Of a DNA stretch of 64,000 nucleotides, positions 47,699 through 56,346 are shown in pieces. Origin of the DNA: CAVVUC01 sp963751395 (GTDB lineage Bacteria > Verrucomicrobiota > Verrucomicrobiia > Chthoniobacterales > Chthoniobacteraceae); contig CAVVUC010000001.1 of NCBI GenBank assembly GCA_963751395.1, forward strand, positions 1,488,001 to 1,552,000. Reading direction: 5' to 3'. Position 1 is the stretch's first letter, and each line of letters opens with the position of its first letter. Under the pieces are notes generated by a model, which made no database searches, was not told the DNA's origin, and was given only the letters and a program-made list of their open reading frames with translations. The position numbers and the translations under genes are program-made.

Positions 47699-49225
47699 AT
47701 GAACAGCCGTGGCACAACACTCCAGCGATCAAACGCTCGCGTTCAGGCAATGGACGAAAGTGGCTTCGGTCAGTCGTGTCCGTGCGCCGGCCGAATCGAA
47801 GGTGATGCGCGAAAACTCACATCCAATCCTGCGAGATCACCGGCTGTGTTCCTGATTCGACTGATTGGAGTCGGGCTGTTCTGCACGCTTTCAAGCGGAA
47901 CCATTCGAGCGCAGCAGATGCTGCCGCCCTCCTCACAGTCGCCGCTTGGAGCCCAGGAATGGGTGCGGCCCTCCACACAATCATTGCTCGGCGTGGGTGG
48001 TGAAATCCGTCCATCTGTCGCTACTGCACAAGCCCTTGCTCAACGTGGCAACATGTTTGGCCTTAACGCTCTTCCGCCTGCGCTGGACTACAACCTCAAG
48101 CTCGGCCCCATTACATTTAGATTCGGTACAGGTCTTCAAATTCAGTTCAACGACAACATCAAGTTGTCGGATGCTAACCGCGAGGCGGACATCATTGTCA
48201 GCCCGCTGCTTAACATTTCCGGCAGTTGGCCTATCACAAGGTTTAACAGCCTGGGCATTCAACTCGGCATCGGTTACAGTTTTTACCTTTTTCATCCTGA
48301 GAACAGTTCGCCCACAACTGCTTTTTCCATAGATCCAAATTTTTCGTCTCTTTCCTTCAACGTAAAAATTGGCGAGGTGTATCTGAACTTCTACGACAGG
48401 CCCTCTCTACAGCAAAGCGCCATGAACGAGTTGACTCTGCGAAACCCTGCGCAGACGCTGAACTTCAGCCGGCTCTCCAATGTAATAGGCATGTCTGCCT
48501 TTTGGGATCTTAACCGGATTAGTGCTTCATTAGGAATAAATCGTTACGATGTGTATCCTTTCCAATCCGAATACCAGTACTTGCAGCAAGCGGGCGAGAC
48601 GATAAACGCCTCTGTTTCAGGAAGGGTCAACGAGCTGATTACGGGGGGCCTTCAAGGCAGCCTTTCATTCGTGCAATATAAGGAACAAATCCAGAACGAC
48701 TCAGGCAACCTGCAGGCAGGTCCATTTGCTGATATTGTGCTGACGCGCTTTTTGAGATTGAGTCTGTCTGGAGGTTATCAGGGCGCGGTCTTCAGTTCCT
48801 CCGGCTCGAACGGCGACTCATCAAACCTTGGCAGCTATTACGCAAATATCACCTTCAGCAATAATTTGAATGCGTATGTCAGTCAGACGCTTTCTATCGG
48901 GAGAGAAGCTCAACTGGGAACAAATTCGAATTATACCGAGGTATTCTACATTAACCACGGGGCAACCTGGAGAATTTTCAACAATATCTCATTCTCAACA
49001 AGTGCCTTTTTCCAGAGTGGAAAGGAATCGGGCGGCGTCTCCCCGCAAGACTTCAATCAGTATGGTTTACTCTTGAGCTTCGGCTATCCGATTGGAAAAA
49101 AAATAAGCTCCAGCCTCCAATACTCATTTGTAAGGCGCACGGCCAGCGGGGCCTCCTCTGCGTCTGAAGGTTCCTTGGACTATTATCAAAATCTTGTAAA
49201 TCTGAATTTCAGTTATGTTTTTTAA
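47699..49225 (+). CDS. Outer-membrane beta-barrel protein of the exopolysaccharide locus
   Basis: The frame is open from well upstream. ATGs at 47528, 47699 and 47750 are candidates, and 47699 is a compromise. The hydrophobic signal VFLIRLIGVGLFCTLSSGTI ends in RAQQ. From about residue 125 the protein shows alternating amphipathic strands (FRFGTGLQIQFNDNIKLSD, FNSLGIQLGIGYSFYLF, NLNFSYVF). The final aromatic Phe is the usual signal for outer-membrane insertion. It resembles the barrel proteins found in exosortase/EPS clusters, where they may serve as secretion pores or adhesion platforms. It overlaps the next gene by 11 bases. Confidence 0.75.
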   Translation: MNSRGTTLQRSNARVQAMDESGFGQSCPCAGRIEGDARKLTSNPARSPAVFLIRLIGVGLFCTLSSGTIRAQQMLPPSSQSPLGAQEWVRPSTQSLLGVGGEIRPSVATAQALAQRGNMFGLNALPPALDYNLKLGPITFRFGTGLQIQFNDNIKLSDANREADIIVSPLLNISGSWPITRFNSLGIQLGIGYSFYLFHPENSSPTTAFSIDPNFSSLSFNVKIGEVYLNFYDRPSLQQSAMNELTLRNPAQTLNFSRLSNVIGMSAFWDLNRISASLGINRYDVYPFQSEYQYLQQAGETINASVSGRVNELITGGLQGSLSFVQYKEQIQNDSGNLQAGPFADIVLTRFLRLSLSGGYQGAVFSSSGSNGDSSNLGSYYANITFSNNLNAYVSQTLSIGREAQLGTNSNYTEVFYINHGATWRIFNNISFSTSAFFQSGKESGGVSPQDFNQYGLLLSFGYPIGKKISSSLQYSFVRRTASGASSASEGSLDYYQNLVNLNFSYVF

Positions 49226-49949
49226 GTGCTTTTTTGCGGTAAGCAATCCTGTCCGAAACATCGTCATTTTGATCGCGATCATGGCTCTTTTTGTATCAGT
49301 CCATCAAAGCGGTCGCGCGCAGGACACCAAGGAGGAAGTTCCTGCAAAGCAGTCTGCATCTGCGAGCACTTCCGCGGCATTGATGAACAACATGGACGCG
49401 ATCAATGACAAACGAAAACTTGGATTGGGTGATGTGCTCAGCATTCGCATTGTCGAGGATGAAAGCCCGGCTAACTCGATCTCGGTAACCGATTCTGGCG
49501 AAGTTGAAGCTCCTTACATCGGCCGCATCCAGGCCGCCGGCAAGACATGCCGGCAGCTCGCCTACGAGTTAAAGCGTATTTTGGAACAACAGTATTACTA
49601 CAAGGCCACCGTAATTCTCGCTCTCGACTCGGTCGGAAGTAAAACGGCGATTGCCTCGCGCGGCAAAGTGTACGTCATGGGGCAGGTGCGCAGTGAAGGC
49701 CCCCAGGAGATTCCTGCGGACGAGGTTTACACCGTTAGCAAGGCGATCCTCAAGGCCGGCGGTTTTGGCCAGTATGCGAACAAACGCAAGGTCAAGATCA
49801 TGCGGCCATCAAAGGCCGCAAAGGGTAATTCTGAGACGATCATCGTTGATCTCGTTGAGATTCTCGACAAAGGAATTACTTCAAAGGACATCCCGGTGGA
49901 ACCAGAGGACATCATTGTTGTGCCCGAGAAGATGGTAAATTTCCTTTAA
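49215..49949 (+). CDS. Wza-like polysaccharide export protein
   Basis: The 244-residue product starts with a hydrophobic leader (NIVILIAIMALFVSVHQSG) with a probable signal-peptidase site near RAQ. The Poly_export domain (about 65-145) reads KLGLGDVLSIRIVEDE, VTDSGEVEAPYIGRIQAAG and LAYELKRILEQQYYYKATVI. An SLBB-like domain follows (VYVMGQVRSEGPQEIPADE). There is no lipobox Cys at the leader end, unlike E. coli Wza. The protein would form the outer-membrane or periplasmic channel for exopolysaccharide, with the co-polymerase encoded 23 bases downstream. Confidence 0.9.
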   Translation: MFFKCFFAVSNPVRNIVILIAIMALFVSVHQSGRAQDTKEEVPAKQSASASTSAALMNNMDAINDKRKLGLGDVLSIRIVEDESPANSISVTDSGEVEAPYIGRIQAAGKTCRQLAYELKRILEQQYYYKATVILALDSVGSKTAIASRGKVYVMGQVRSEGPQEIPADEVYTVSKAILKAGGFGQYANKRKVKIMRPSKAAKGNSETIIVDLVEILDKGITSKDIPVEPEDIIVVPEKMVNFL

Positions 49950-49972
49950 TGCCAGAACTAACTTGATCGTCT

Positions 49973-52075
49973 ATGGCTAACGAATTATCGACAACCACTT
50001 CGGCAACCACTTCAGCGTCAATTTCCTCGTGGGTGGTCTTTCTCTCGCGGCTTAAGAAATATCTAACGCACCTCAAGTCGCATTGGTGGGTGCTGATACT
50101 GACGATTAGCGCCGGCATTGGCATCGCTACTTGGTTAATCTCACAGAAGGCACCCTCTTATCGGTCGGTTGCCCGCATGATGGTTCAGGGGCAGATCGCA
50201 TTACCCGAAGGGTCGGTTTACAACGAAGAGTTGAGCAACTTTTACGGCACGCAAATCGAGCTTATGTCAAGCGCGGAAGTGCAACGCCGTGCTGCGGCTA
50301 GAGTCGAGAGTTTGCATCCGGAAATCCAGCCGCGCCCGGTGAACATTCAAGTATCAATGCAGCGCGGTACCTCCTTCTTCATTCTCATGGCCGTTGGGGA
50401 CGAGGCTAATTATACCAAGGAGTTTCTTGACGCCTGCATGGAGGAGTACATTCGCTTCAAACGAGAACTTCGTTCAGAGACTCAAACCACTGCACTTACC
50501 TCGATTACTGATGAATTGCTTAAGCTCGATAAGGATGCTCAGAATGGAGAAGACGAACTGATGGCTTTCCGAAAAAACAACAACGTCGTTTTTCTTGAGG
50601 AAGAGGGCAACAGCGCGGCCAAGTATCTGGTTGGATTGAAGCAGAATCTTGCAAACCTCAAGACGGAGTACGAGCTGCTAAAGTTGCTGGACCTTGACCA
50701 GAATCTGGAGCGCCAGAAGAAGGATAAGACTTCGCCTTCCAATCCAGAAACGAATGGGAAAGCGGAAAAGGATGTGTCACCGTATGGACCGGAACTGGAC
50801 TATTTGAAGGCAAAACAGCAAATTCAATTGATCACCACTGAAAAGGACCGGCTTTCCAAAGTCATGCGCCCAAATCATCCGCGTATTGTTCAACTGGAGA
50901 AGAACATTAAACAGCAGGAAAAGCTTTTTGAATTGTTTCGAGAGCAAAGTCTGGCACAGTTGGCAACGCGCCGCGAAGGCATCGGCCTTCAAATACAGAA
51001 CACGGAGAGTCAGATTAAGGAATGGGAAGGGCGGGCGTTGGAACTCAACTTGCGCATTGCAGAATATAACAGGCTTAAATCTAAAGTTGACCGCATCAAG
51101 GCGCTTTCAGAGCGCCTCTTGGGCACCGTTCAAAGCGTCGATGTTAGCAAGAACATACATCAGGATGTGATTACCATCATGGAACATGCCTCGGTTCCCA
51201 TCGCGACGAAGCCGGAATTCTCCAAGTATCTTGTCACTGGCGGCATTTTTGGATTGCTAATAGGGGTCTGTTTACTGATTCCTAAAGTGTTGCTGGACGA
51301 TCGCATTACTTCTACCGTTGAATTGCAGGAAAATTTCATAGAGCAGGTGTTAGGTCAGGTTCCTAAACAGCGGGTCAAAGGGCGCCTGAATATATTGAAC
51401 CTGGACGACAAGCATCATATTTTTGCAGAGTCCTATCGCAACCTCCGGTCCTCCTTGCATTTTATGTCCTTCGAGGATCCGCGTCCCAAGACGCTGCTGA
51501 TTACCAGTGCAGTTCCCGGAGAGGGCAAGTCCACAGTTTCCGTGAACCTTGCGATCACAATGGCATCCGCTGGCTCCCGCATTTTATTGATAGATGCCGA
51601 CCTTCGCCGGGGTGTTGTCCACGAGTACTTCTCACTGCCTTCTTCCCCGGGGCTTTCGGGTGTCTTGAAGGAGAAGCTCAACTGGCGCGATGCAATTGTT
51701 CAAACTCCTGCGGAGAATCTGTCCTTTCTCCCGCGCGGTGAACCATTGTCCAACACCAGTGAATACTTTTTGGGTCCTGTGACCGACAACCTCTTGATTG
51801 AGATGTATAAGGAGTTCGACTATATCATCTTTGACAGCGCGCCGGTGCTTGCGAATGACGATACAACCAGTCTCGCCCCTAAAGTTGACGCGGCAATTTT
51901 TGTTGTTCGCGCATCTTCCAGCACCAAGCGCTTGGTTCGCAGCGCATTGGATGCGCTTTATAAGAGGAACGTCAATGTCATTGGACTTGTGCTGAACTAT
52001 GCCGACACATCCTCGCCTGATTATTACTATTACTCGAAATACACAGAATACTTCCTGGAGCAACCATCTGCTTGA
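49973..52075 (+). CDS. Wzc-like polysaccharide co-polymerase / tyrosine kinase
   Basis: The product is 700 residues. A membrane helix at about 37-57 starts a Wzz domain; residues 150-400 form coiled coils, and a second helix lies near 425-445. The cytoplasmic BY-kinase domain has Walker A AVPGEGKS (about 512), A' LLIDADLRRG (about 540) and Walker B YIIFDSAP (about 620). The C-terminus carries the Tyr cluster DYYYYSKYTEYF for autophosphorylation. It controls chain length and export of the exopolysaccharide, together with the Wza-like protein just upstream. Confidence 0.92.
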   Translation: MANELSTTTSATTSASISSWVVFLSRLKKYLTHLKSHWWVLILTISAGIGIATWLISQKAPSYRSVARMMVQGQIALPEGSVYNEELSNFYGTQIELMSSAEVQRRAAARVESLHPEIQPRPVNIQVSMQRGTSFFILMAVGDEANYTKEFLDACMEEYIRFKRELRSETQTTALTSITDELLKLDKDAQNGEDELMAFRKNNNVVFLEEEGNSAAKYLVGLKQNLANLKTEYELLKLLDLDQNLERQKKDKTSPSNPETNGKAEKDVSPYGPELDYLKAKQQIQLITTEKDRLSKVMRPNHPRIVQLEKNIKQQEKLFELFREQSLAQLATRREGIGLQIQNTESQIKEWEGRALELNLRIAEYNRLKSKVDRIKALSERLLGTVQSVDVSKNIHQDVITIMEHASVPIATKPEFSKYLVTGGIFGLLIGVCLLIPKVLLDDRITSTVELQENFIEQVLGQVPKQRVKGRLNILNLDDKHHIFAESYRNLRSSLHFMSFEDPRPKTLLITSAVPGEGKSTVSVNLAITMASAGSRILLIDADLRRGVVHEYFSLPSSPGLSGVLKEKLNWRDAIVQTPAENLSFLPRGEPLSNTSEYFLGPVTDNLLIEMYKEFDYIIFDSAPVLANDDTTSLAPKVDAAIFVVRASSSTKRLVRSALDALYKRNVNVIGLVLNYADTSSPDYYYYSKYTEYFLEQPSA

Positions 52076-52360
52076 CCTGTTTTTCCGCTCAAGCTTGACT
52101 AAGGCGATACAGATGGTGCGCGTTGGTTGGTCGGGAGACACCTAAATGAAAAACTTATACAAAATTGCAAAGCATATGCCTAAAGTGAATGCTTGCGTCA
52201 TGGCTCGCGAACCCTTCCTTCGCAGCATTGAAGCCAATACGCTGACTCAGGGCACGGGGCATCTGCAAAGGCTTGTTCTTCTGTCAGAAACCCAGAACCT
52301 GGGACGCGATACACGCCCCATCCCTGCCAAAGTGAACGGATTTGGTCATGCACTAATAAG

Positions 52361-52942
52361 ATGATCATGAAGTCGTGCAATAACAGAACCGCAATTCCCA
52401 AAGATCGACTGCCTTCAAGTATCGATCCGTTATGGTATTGCGTGCATTGTCAACCGAAACATGAACACATCGCTGCCGCGCATCTCCGCAAGCTCGATGG
52501 GGTTGATGTTTACTGTCCCAGGATCAAGTTCAAGCGAGTTACCAGTAGAGGATCGGTCTGGGTTACTGAGGCAATGTTTCCGACTTACATCTTCTGCCGC
52601 TTTGCTTTCCAGACCATGCACCGTAAGGTGAGTTACTCCCAAGGGGTTCGAAACATTGTCCGTTTCGGACAGCGATACCCGGTGATTGAGGAAAGTATCG
52701 TTGAGAGCCTTCGCCAGCACGCCGATTCAGCAGAGGTGATGATTGCCGACTACCAGATCGCTCTTGGTGATGAAGTGCGGATTGTTGAAGGTATTTTTAA
52801 AGGACTGGAAGCGGTCGTCACGCAAGTTCTACCAGCGAAGGAGCGCGTGAAGGTGCTGATCGAGTTCTTGGGGCGAACAATGGAAGTCGAAATGAAACAG
52901 CCGGCGGTTTTGCCTGACATGTTGCATCCATTAGCCGCTTAG
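52361..52942 (+). CDS. NusG/RfaH-family transcription antitermination protein
   Basis: The product has 193 residues. The NGN domain (about 24-125) reads WYCVHCQPKHEHIAAAHLRK, VTEAMFPTYIFCRF and VRNIVRFGQRYPVIEE. The KOW domain (about 135-180) reads LGDEVRIVEGIFKGLEAVVT, then QVLPAKERVKVLIEFLGR. This is a specialised paralogue, not housekeeping NusG, because it lies inside an exopolysaccharide locus like RfaH, UpxY and LoaP. Such proteins load on RNA polymerase at a leader element and let it read through the long operon that follows. A hairpin and an ops-like site lie between it and the next gene. The 285 bases before it hold no gene I can support. Confidence 0.9.
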   Translation: MIMKSCNNRTAIPKDRLPSSIDPLWYCVHCQPKHEHIAAAHLRKLDGVDVYCPRIKFKRVTSRGSVWVTEAMFPTYIFCRFAFQTMHRKVSYSQGVRNIVRFGQRYPVIEESIVESLRQHADSAEVMIADYQIALGDEVRIVEGIFKGLEAVVTQVLPAKERVKVLIEFLGRTMEVEMKQPAVLPDMLHPLAA

Positions 52943-52975
52943 AACAATGACCCCCATGGGTAGTTAAATTGCGGG

Positions 52976-53000
52976 AGGCATTGAGGCGTCTCAATGCTTT
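52976..53000 (+). terminator. Terminator-like hairpin after the NusG paralogue
   Basis: GCATTGAG (52978-52985), loop GCGT and CTCAATGC (52990-52997) form an eight-pair stem, extendable by A:T and G:T pairs, followed by TTT. The T-run is short, so it may be a weak terminator or an attenuator that the NusG paralogue overrides. Confidence 0.55.
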
Positions 53001-53106
53001 CCTATTGAGGACAGATAAAACGACGTGAGGCGAGGTAAAGTCACAACGTCACAAATGATATCAGGAATATCGTATGACCTTTCTGCAACAGCGGAAATCG
53101 GCCAAG

Positions 53107-53118
53107 GGCGGCAGCTTG
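53107..53118 (+). promoter_or_regulatory. ops-like element upstream of the exopolysaccharide sugar operon
   Basis: GGCGGCAGCTTG matches the E. coli RfaH recruitment sequence GGCGGTAGCGTG at 10 of 12 positions, in the same orientation as the operon and 36 bases before the next start codon. It is part of CAGCTTGCTG, which can form a small hairpin as ops does. The match is suggestive only. Confidence 0.4.
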
Positions 53119-53154
53119 CTGTAAAAGGTGCCATGCAGCCGTGAAAATTCATCC

Positions 53155-54153
53155 ATGCCACACGCACTAATAACCGGAATCACCGGACAGGATGGATCGT
53201 ACCTTGCGGAATTGCTGCTTGAAAAGGGTTATGAAGTTCACGGGATTGTTCGTCGCAGCGCCTTGGAAGATCCCGAACACCGAATGTGGCGGCTGCGCCA
53301 TCTTCTGCACGACATCCAACTCCACTCGGCCTCGATGGAAAGCTTTGCGAGTGTCTTCAAGACCATCAGCCGTATTCCCGTCGATGAATGCTACCATCTG
53401 GCTGCCCAGAGCTTTGTCGGTTACTCCTTTGAGGATGAATTCTCCACATTGAACACCAATATCAACGGCACGCACTTCCTTTTGTCGGCTTTGAAGGAAC
53501 TCGCTCCGGGATGCCGCTTTTATTTTGCCGGTTCCAGTGAGATGTTTGGCAAAGTCCGGGAAGTGCCCCAGAAGGAAACCACACCGTTTCATCCGCGGTC
53601 CGCCTATGGAATCTCGAAAGTCGCCGGATTCGATCTTACCAGGAACTATCGCGAAGCCTACCAGATGCATGCCTCCTCTGGCATCCTGTTCAATCACGAG
53701 TCGCCGCGTCGCGGGTTTGAGTTTGTGACCCGGAAAATCACCCGTGCAGTCGCGCGCATAAAGGTGGAACAAGCCACGGAATTGCGCCTTGGCAACCTTG
53801 AAGCTCAGCGCGACTGGGGGCACGCCCGGGACTATGTCAAGGCTATGTGGATGATGCTGCAGCAACCGATTCCCGATGACTACGTGATTGCAACGGGCCG
53901 GACACACTCGGTTCGCGAATTTTGTGAAAAAGCGTTCGGTCACGTCGGCCTGGACTACCGGGATTTCGTTGTAGTCGATCCCGCCTTTTATCGGCCTGCG
54001 GAAGTGGAGTTGCTCTTGGGAGATCCCTCATACGCTCGCGAGAAGCTTGCGTGGGATCCCGAACACGATTTTCCGGGTTTGATCGCCAGCATGGTTGAAG
54101 CCGATCTGGAGTTGTTAAGAGACAAAGAAAGGAGCGCGCGCTTAACGACTTAA
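53155..54153 (+). CDS. gmd: GDP-mannose 4,6-dehydratase
   Basis: The product is 332 residues from ATG at 53155. The N-terminal LITGITGQDGSYLAELLLEK is the NADP-binding loop of GMD, and GIVRRSALEDPEHRMW gives the arginines around the cofactor. The catalytic set is Ser-Ser-Glu in AGSSEMFG (about 124-128) and YGISK (Tyr and Lys near 151 and 155). FNHESPRRGFEFVTRKI and LGNLEAQRDWGHARDYVKAM are further family motifs. It makes GDP-4-keto-6-deoxymannose, the precursor of fucose, rhamnose or perosamine-type sugars. First gene of the downstream run; its stop overlaps the next start by one base. Confidence 0.95.
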   Translation: MPHALITGITGQDGSYLAELLLEKGYEVHGIVRRSALEDPEHRMWRLRHLLHDIQLHSASMESFASVFKTISRIPVDECYHLAAQSFVGYSFEDEFSTLNTNINGTHFLLSALKELAPGCRFYFAGSSEMFGKVREVPQKETTPFHPRSAYGISKVAGFDLTRNYREAYQMHASSGILFNHESPRRGFEFVTRKITRAVARIKVEQATELRLGNLEAQRDWGHARDYVKAMWMMLQQPIPDDYVIATGRTHSVREFCEKAFGHVGLDYRDFVVVDPAFYRPAEVELLLGDPSYAREKLAWDPEHDFPGLIASMVEADLELLRDKERSARLTT

Positions 54154-55049
54154 TGGAAAAAGCATCAACGTCGCCGAAAAACAGCATAACGCTACCAATG
54201 AGTTCCGCCTACGAATTGCGTATTCGCCCCAATCGACAATGGATTCGCATCGACTGGGATGGCATCTGGGAATACCGGGACCTACTATTTCTCTTTGTCC
54301 GGCGTGATTTCGTATCAAAGTACAAGCAGACAGTGCTCGGCCCGTTATGGTTTATAATCCAGCCATTGTTCACCACGTTGGTGTTCACGGTTCTGTTCGG
54401 CAACGTGGCCAAGATACCCACTGATGGACTGCCTCCAATGCTGTTCTATCTTTGTGGCATGCTCGGCTGGAACTACTTCGCGAATAACTTTAGCAGCACA
54501 TCGGGAACACTCGTGACCAATGCAGGGCTGTTCGGGAAGGTCTATTTTCCGCGGCTTATTGTTCCTCTCTCCACCGTGATCTCAAATCTGTTCGCCTTTG
54601 GCATCCAACTCGTAGTACTTCTTGCTTTCTGGGCCTATTTTAAATGTTTTACCCCGGCTGGAGCGCTTATAAACGTACATTGGGGACTTTTTGCTCTGCC
54701 GCTTATAATCCTACAGATCGGCGGCCTTAGTCTGGGGGTTGGTCTGTGGATGTCAGCCCTAACTGCGAAATATCGGGATTTCACCCATCTGTCCGGATTT
54801 ATTGTTCAGCTTTGGATGTATGGGACGCCGGTTATTTTCCCACTTTCGATGATTCCGGAGAAGTGGCGACTCCTGGTGGTGTTGAATCCCATGACGATGC
54901 CAATAGAGGGATTGAAGTATATTTTTCTGGGACAAGGCAGGGTCGATGCTTTTTACATTTCCATTTCTGTATTGGTCAGCATAGCTGTTATGCTCTCCGG
55001 TCTCCTAATCTTTCAAAAAATCGAGCGCAGCTTTGTCGATACTGTTTGA
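54153..55049 (+). CDS. ABC-2 type polysaccharide export permease (Wzm-like)
   Basis: The product is 298 residues; a second ATG at 54198 may be the true start. The N-terminal LFLFVRRDFVSKYKQTVLGP, then LWFIIQPLFTTLVFTVLFG, is characteristic of Wzm/TagG-type permeases. Six membrane helices follow, including MLGWNYFANNFS and LWMYGTPVIFPLSMIPE. With the ATP-binding protein 31 bases downstream, it flips a finished, lipid-linked polysaccharide across the inner membrane. Its presence beside Wza/Wzc genes hints at a mixed or two-polymer locus. Confidence 0.93.
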   Translation: MEKASTSPKNSITLPMSSAYELRIRPNRQWIRIDWDGIWEYRDLLFLFVRRDFVSKYKQTVLGPLWFIIQPLFTTLVFTVLFGNVAKIPTDGLPPMLFYLCGMLGWNYFANNFSSTSGTLVTNAGLFGKVYFPRLIVPLSTVISNLFAFGIQLVVLLAFWAYFKCFTPAGALINVHWGLFALPLIILQIGGLSLGVGLWMSALTAKYRDFTHLSGFIVQLWMYGTPVIFPLSMIPEKWRLLVVLNPMTMPIEGLKYIFLGQGRVDAFYISISVLVSIAVMLSGLLIFQKIERSFVDTV

Positions 55050-55080
55050 GCGTGCCGCCGAAAGGGAGTCCGTTTAGCTG

Positions 55081-56346
55081 ATGAGCAGCCCCATTATTGA
55101 AGTTTGTAGCGTTTCGAAGCAATACCGCCTGGGTGAGTTCAGCGCACGCAGTCTCCGCGAGGAAGTCGAGATTGTGTGGAAACGGCTATCGAGATATAAT
55201 AGGAGTGTGTCGAATGGAAATGGTGCGAATGACGAGAGTGGGTGCGCGGCGAATTGTTTTTGGGCACTAAAAGACGTCTCTTTCACAGTTCAACCGGGTG
55301 AAGTAGTGGGAGTCATTGGTAGCAACGGTGCGGGAAAGTCCACGCTGCTCAAAATTCTCTCGCGCATCACCGAACCCACAGACGGTGAGGTCATCCTGCG
55401 AGGGCGCGTCGCGTCATTGCTGGAAGTCGGAACAGGTTTTCATCCGGAGTTAAGCGGCCGGGAGAACATCTATCTCAACGGCGCTATACTTGGAATGAAG
55501 AAGATAGAGATCGACAGCAAATTCGACGAGATAGTTGATTTTGCAGAGGTTTCCCAGTTCATCGATACGCCTGTCAAGCGCTATTCAAGTGGAATGTATG
55601 TGCGCCTGGCCTTTGCTGTAGCTGCGCATCTCGAACCGGAAATCCTGATAGTTGACGAGGTCTTGGCGGTGGGGGATCAACAGTTTCAAAACAAGTGTTT
55701 GGGAAAGATGAAGTCAGTGAGCCGTTCGGGGCGGACTGTTCTTTTCGTAAGTCACAACATGGGTGCTGTCAGCAATTTAACTCGGAAATGCGCATTTCTT
55801 TCAAAAGGCCGCATTGTCGATTTCGGAGATACGCAGAGCATTGTGCAGAAATACATAGGCCAAAACTTCTCCAGGGAGGGCTGCTGGAAGAATCCCAAAA
55901 CCACTTCCCATCCCCTGCAGGTTACGGAGTTGCGTCTGGTAAATCGCCTGGGGAACATAACCAATGAATTCGAAGTGCGCGATGGGTTTACTGTGGAATT
56001 AGACTACATCATTCGCAAGCCTGTGCGCGATGCGGTCATCGAACTCTGGCTCTACTCCTCAGACTCCCAGCTTGTGCTAAAGACAGGCGACTTCGATCTA
56101 AATCCCGAACTGCGTTCCCAGCGAGCCCCAGGTCTCTATACTGCTCGCGTTCAAATTCCCGGTCAATACCTCAATCGCGGTTCCTTTTACATCGTTCTCA
56201 ACAGCGGTTTGCCCATAGGTGTTACATTCGACCAGGAGCAGGTTGCCAGCTTTGAGATGGTCGAGAGAGAAGGGGAACTCATTCGCAGCGGGCGAGGAGG
56301 TTACCTCATTCCCGGCTTCAATTGGGAACTCGAACCTAGGCTATGA
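55081..56346 (+). CDS. ABC polysaccharide exporter ATP-binding protein (Wzt-like, with C-terminal carbohydrate-binding domain)
   Basis: The product is 421 residues. The nucleotide-binding domain has Walker A GSNGAGKST (about 80-88), the signature YSSGMYVRLAFAVA (about 168-181), Walker B ILIVDEVLAVGD and the switch His in FVSHNMG. Residues of about 260-421 form the extra Wzt-type beta-sandwich (LQVTELRLVNRLGN, VELDYIIRKPV), which in O-antigen exporters recognises the capped end of the glycan. Its stop overlaps the next gene as ATGA, and an FkbM methyltransferase there could provide such a cap. Confidence 0.93.
   Translation: MSSPIIEVCSVSKQYRLGEFSARSLREEVEIVWKRLSRYNRSVSNGNGANDESGCAANCFWALKDVSFTVQPGEVVGVIGSNGAGKSTLLKILSRITEPTDGEVILRGRVASLLEVGTGFHPELSGRENIYLNGAILGMKKIEIDSKFDEIVDFAEVSQFIDTPVKRYSSGMYVRLAFAVAAHLEPEILIVDEVLAVGDQQFQNKCLGKMKSVSRSGRTVLFVSHNMGAVSNLTRKCAFLSKGRIVDFGDTQSIVQKYIGQNFSREGCWKNPKTTSHPLQVTELRLVNRLGNITNEFEVRDGFTVELDYIIRKPVRDAVIELWLYSSDSQLVLKTGDFDLNPELRSQRAPGLYTARVQIPGQYLNRGSFYIVLNSGLPIGVTFDQEQVASFEMVEREGELIRSGRGGYLIPGFNWELEPRL

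Noticed and set aside
52146..52364. 72-codon plus-strand frame between the Wzc-like and NusG-like genes
   Set aside because: It has an ATG and the right strand, but no ribosome-binding site or recognisable content; the region is as likely leader sequence.
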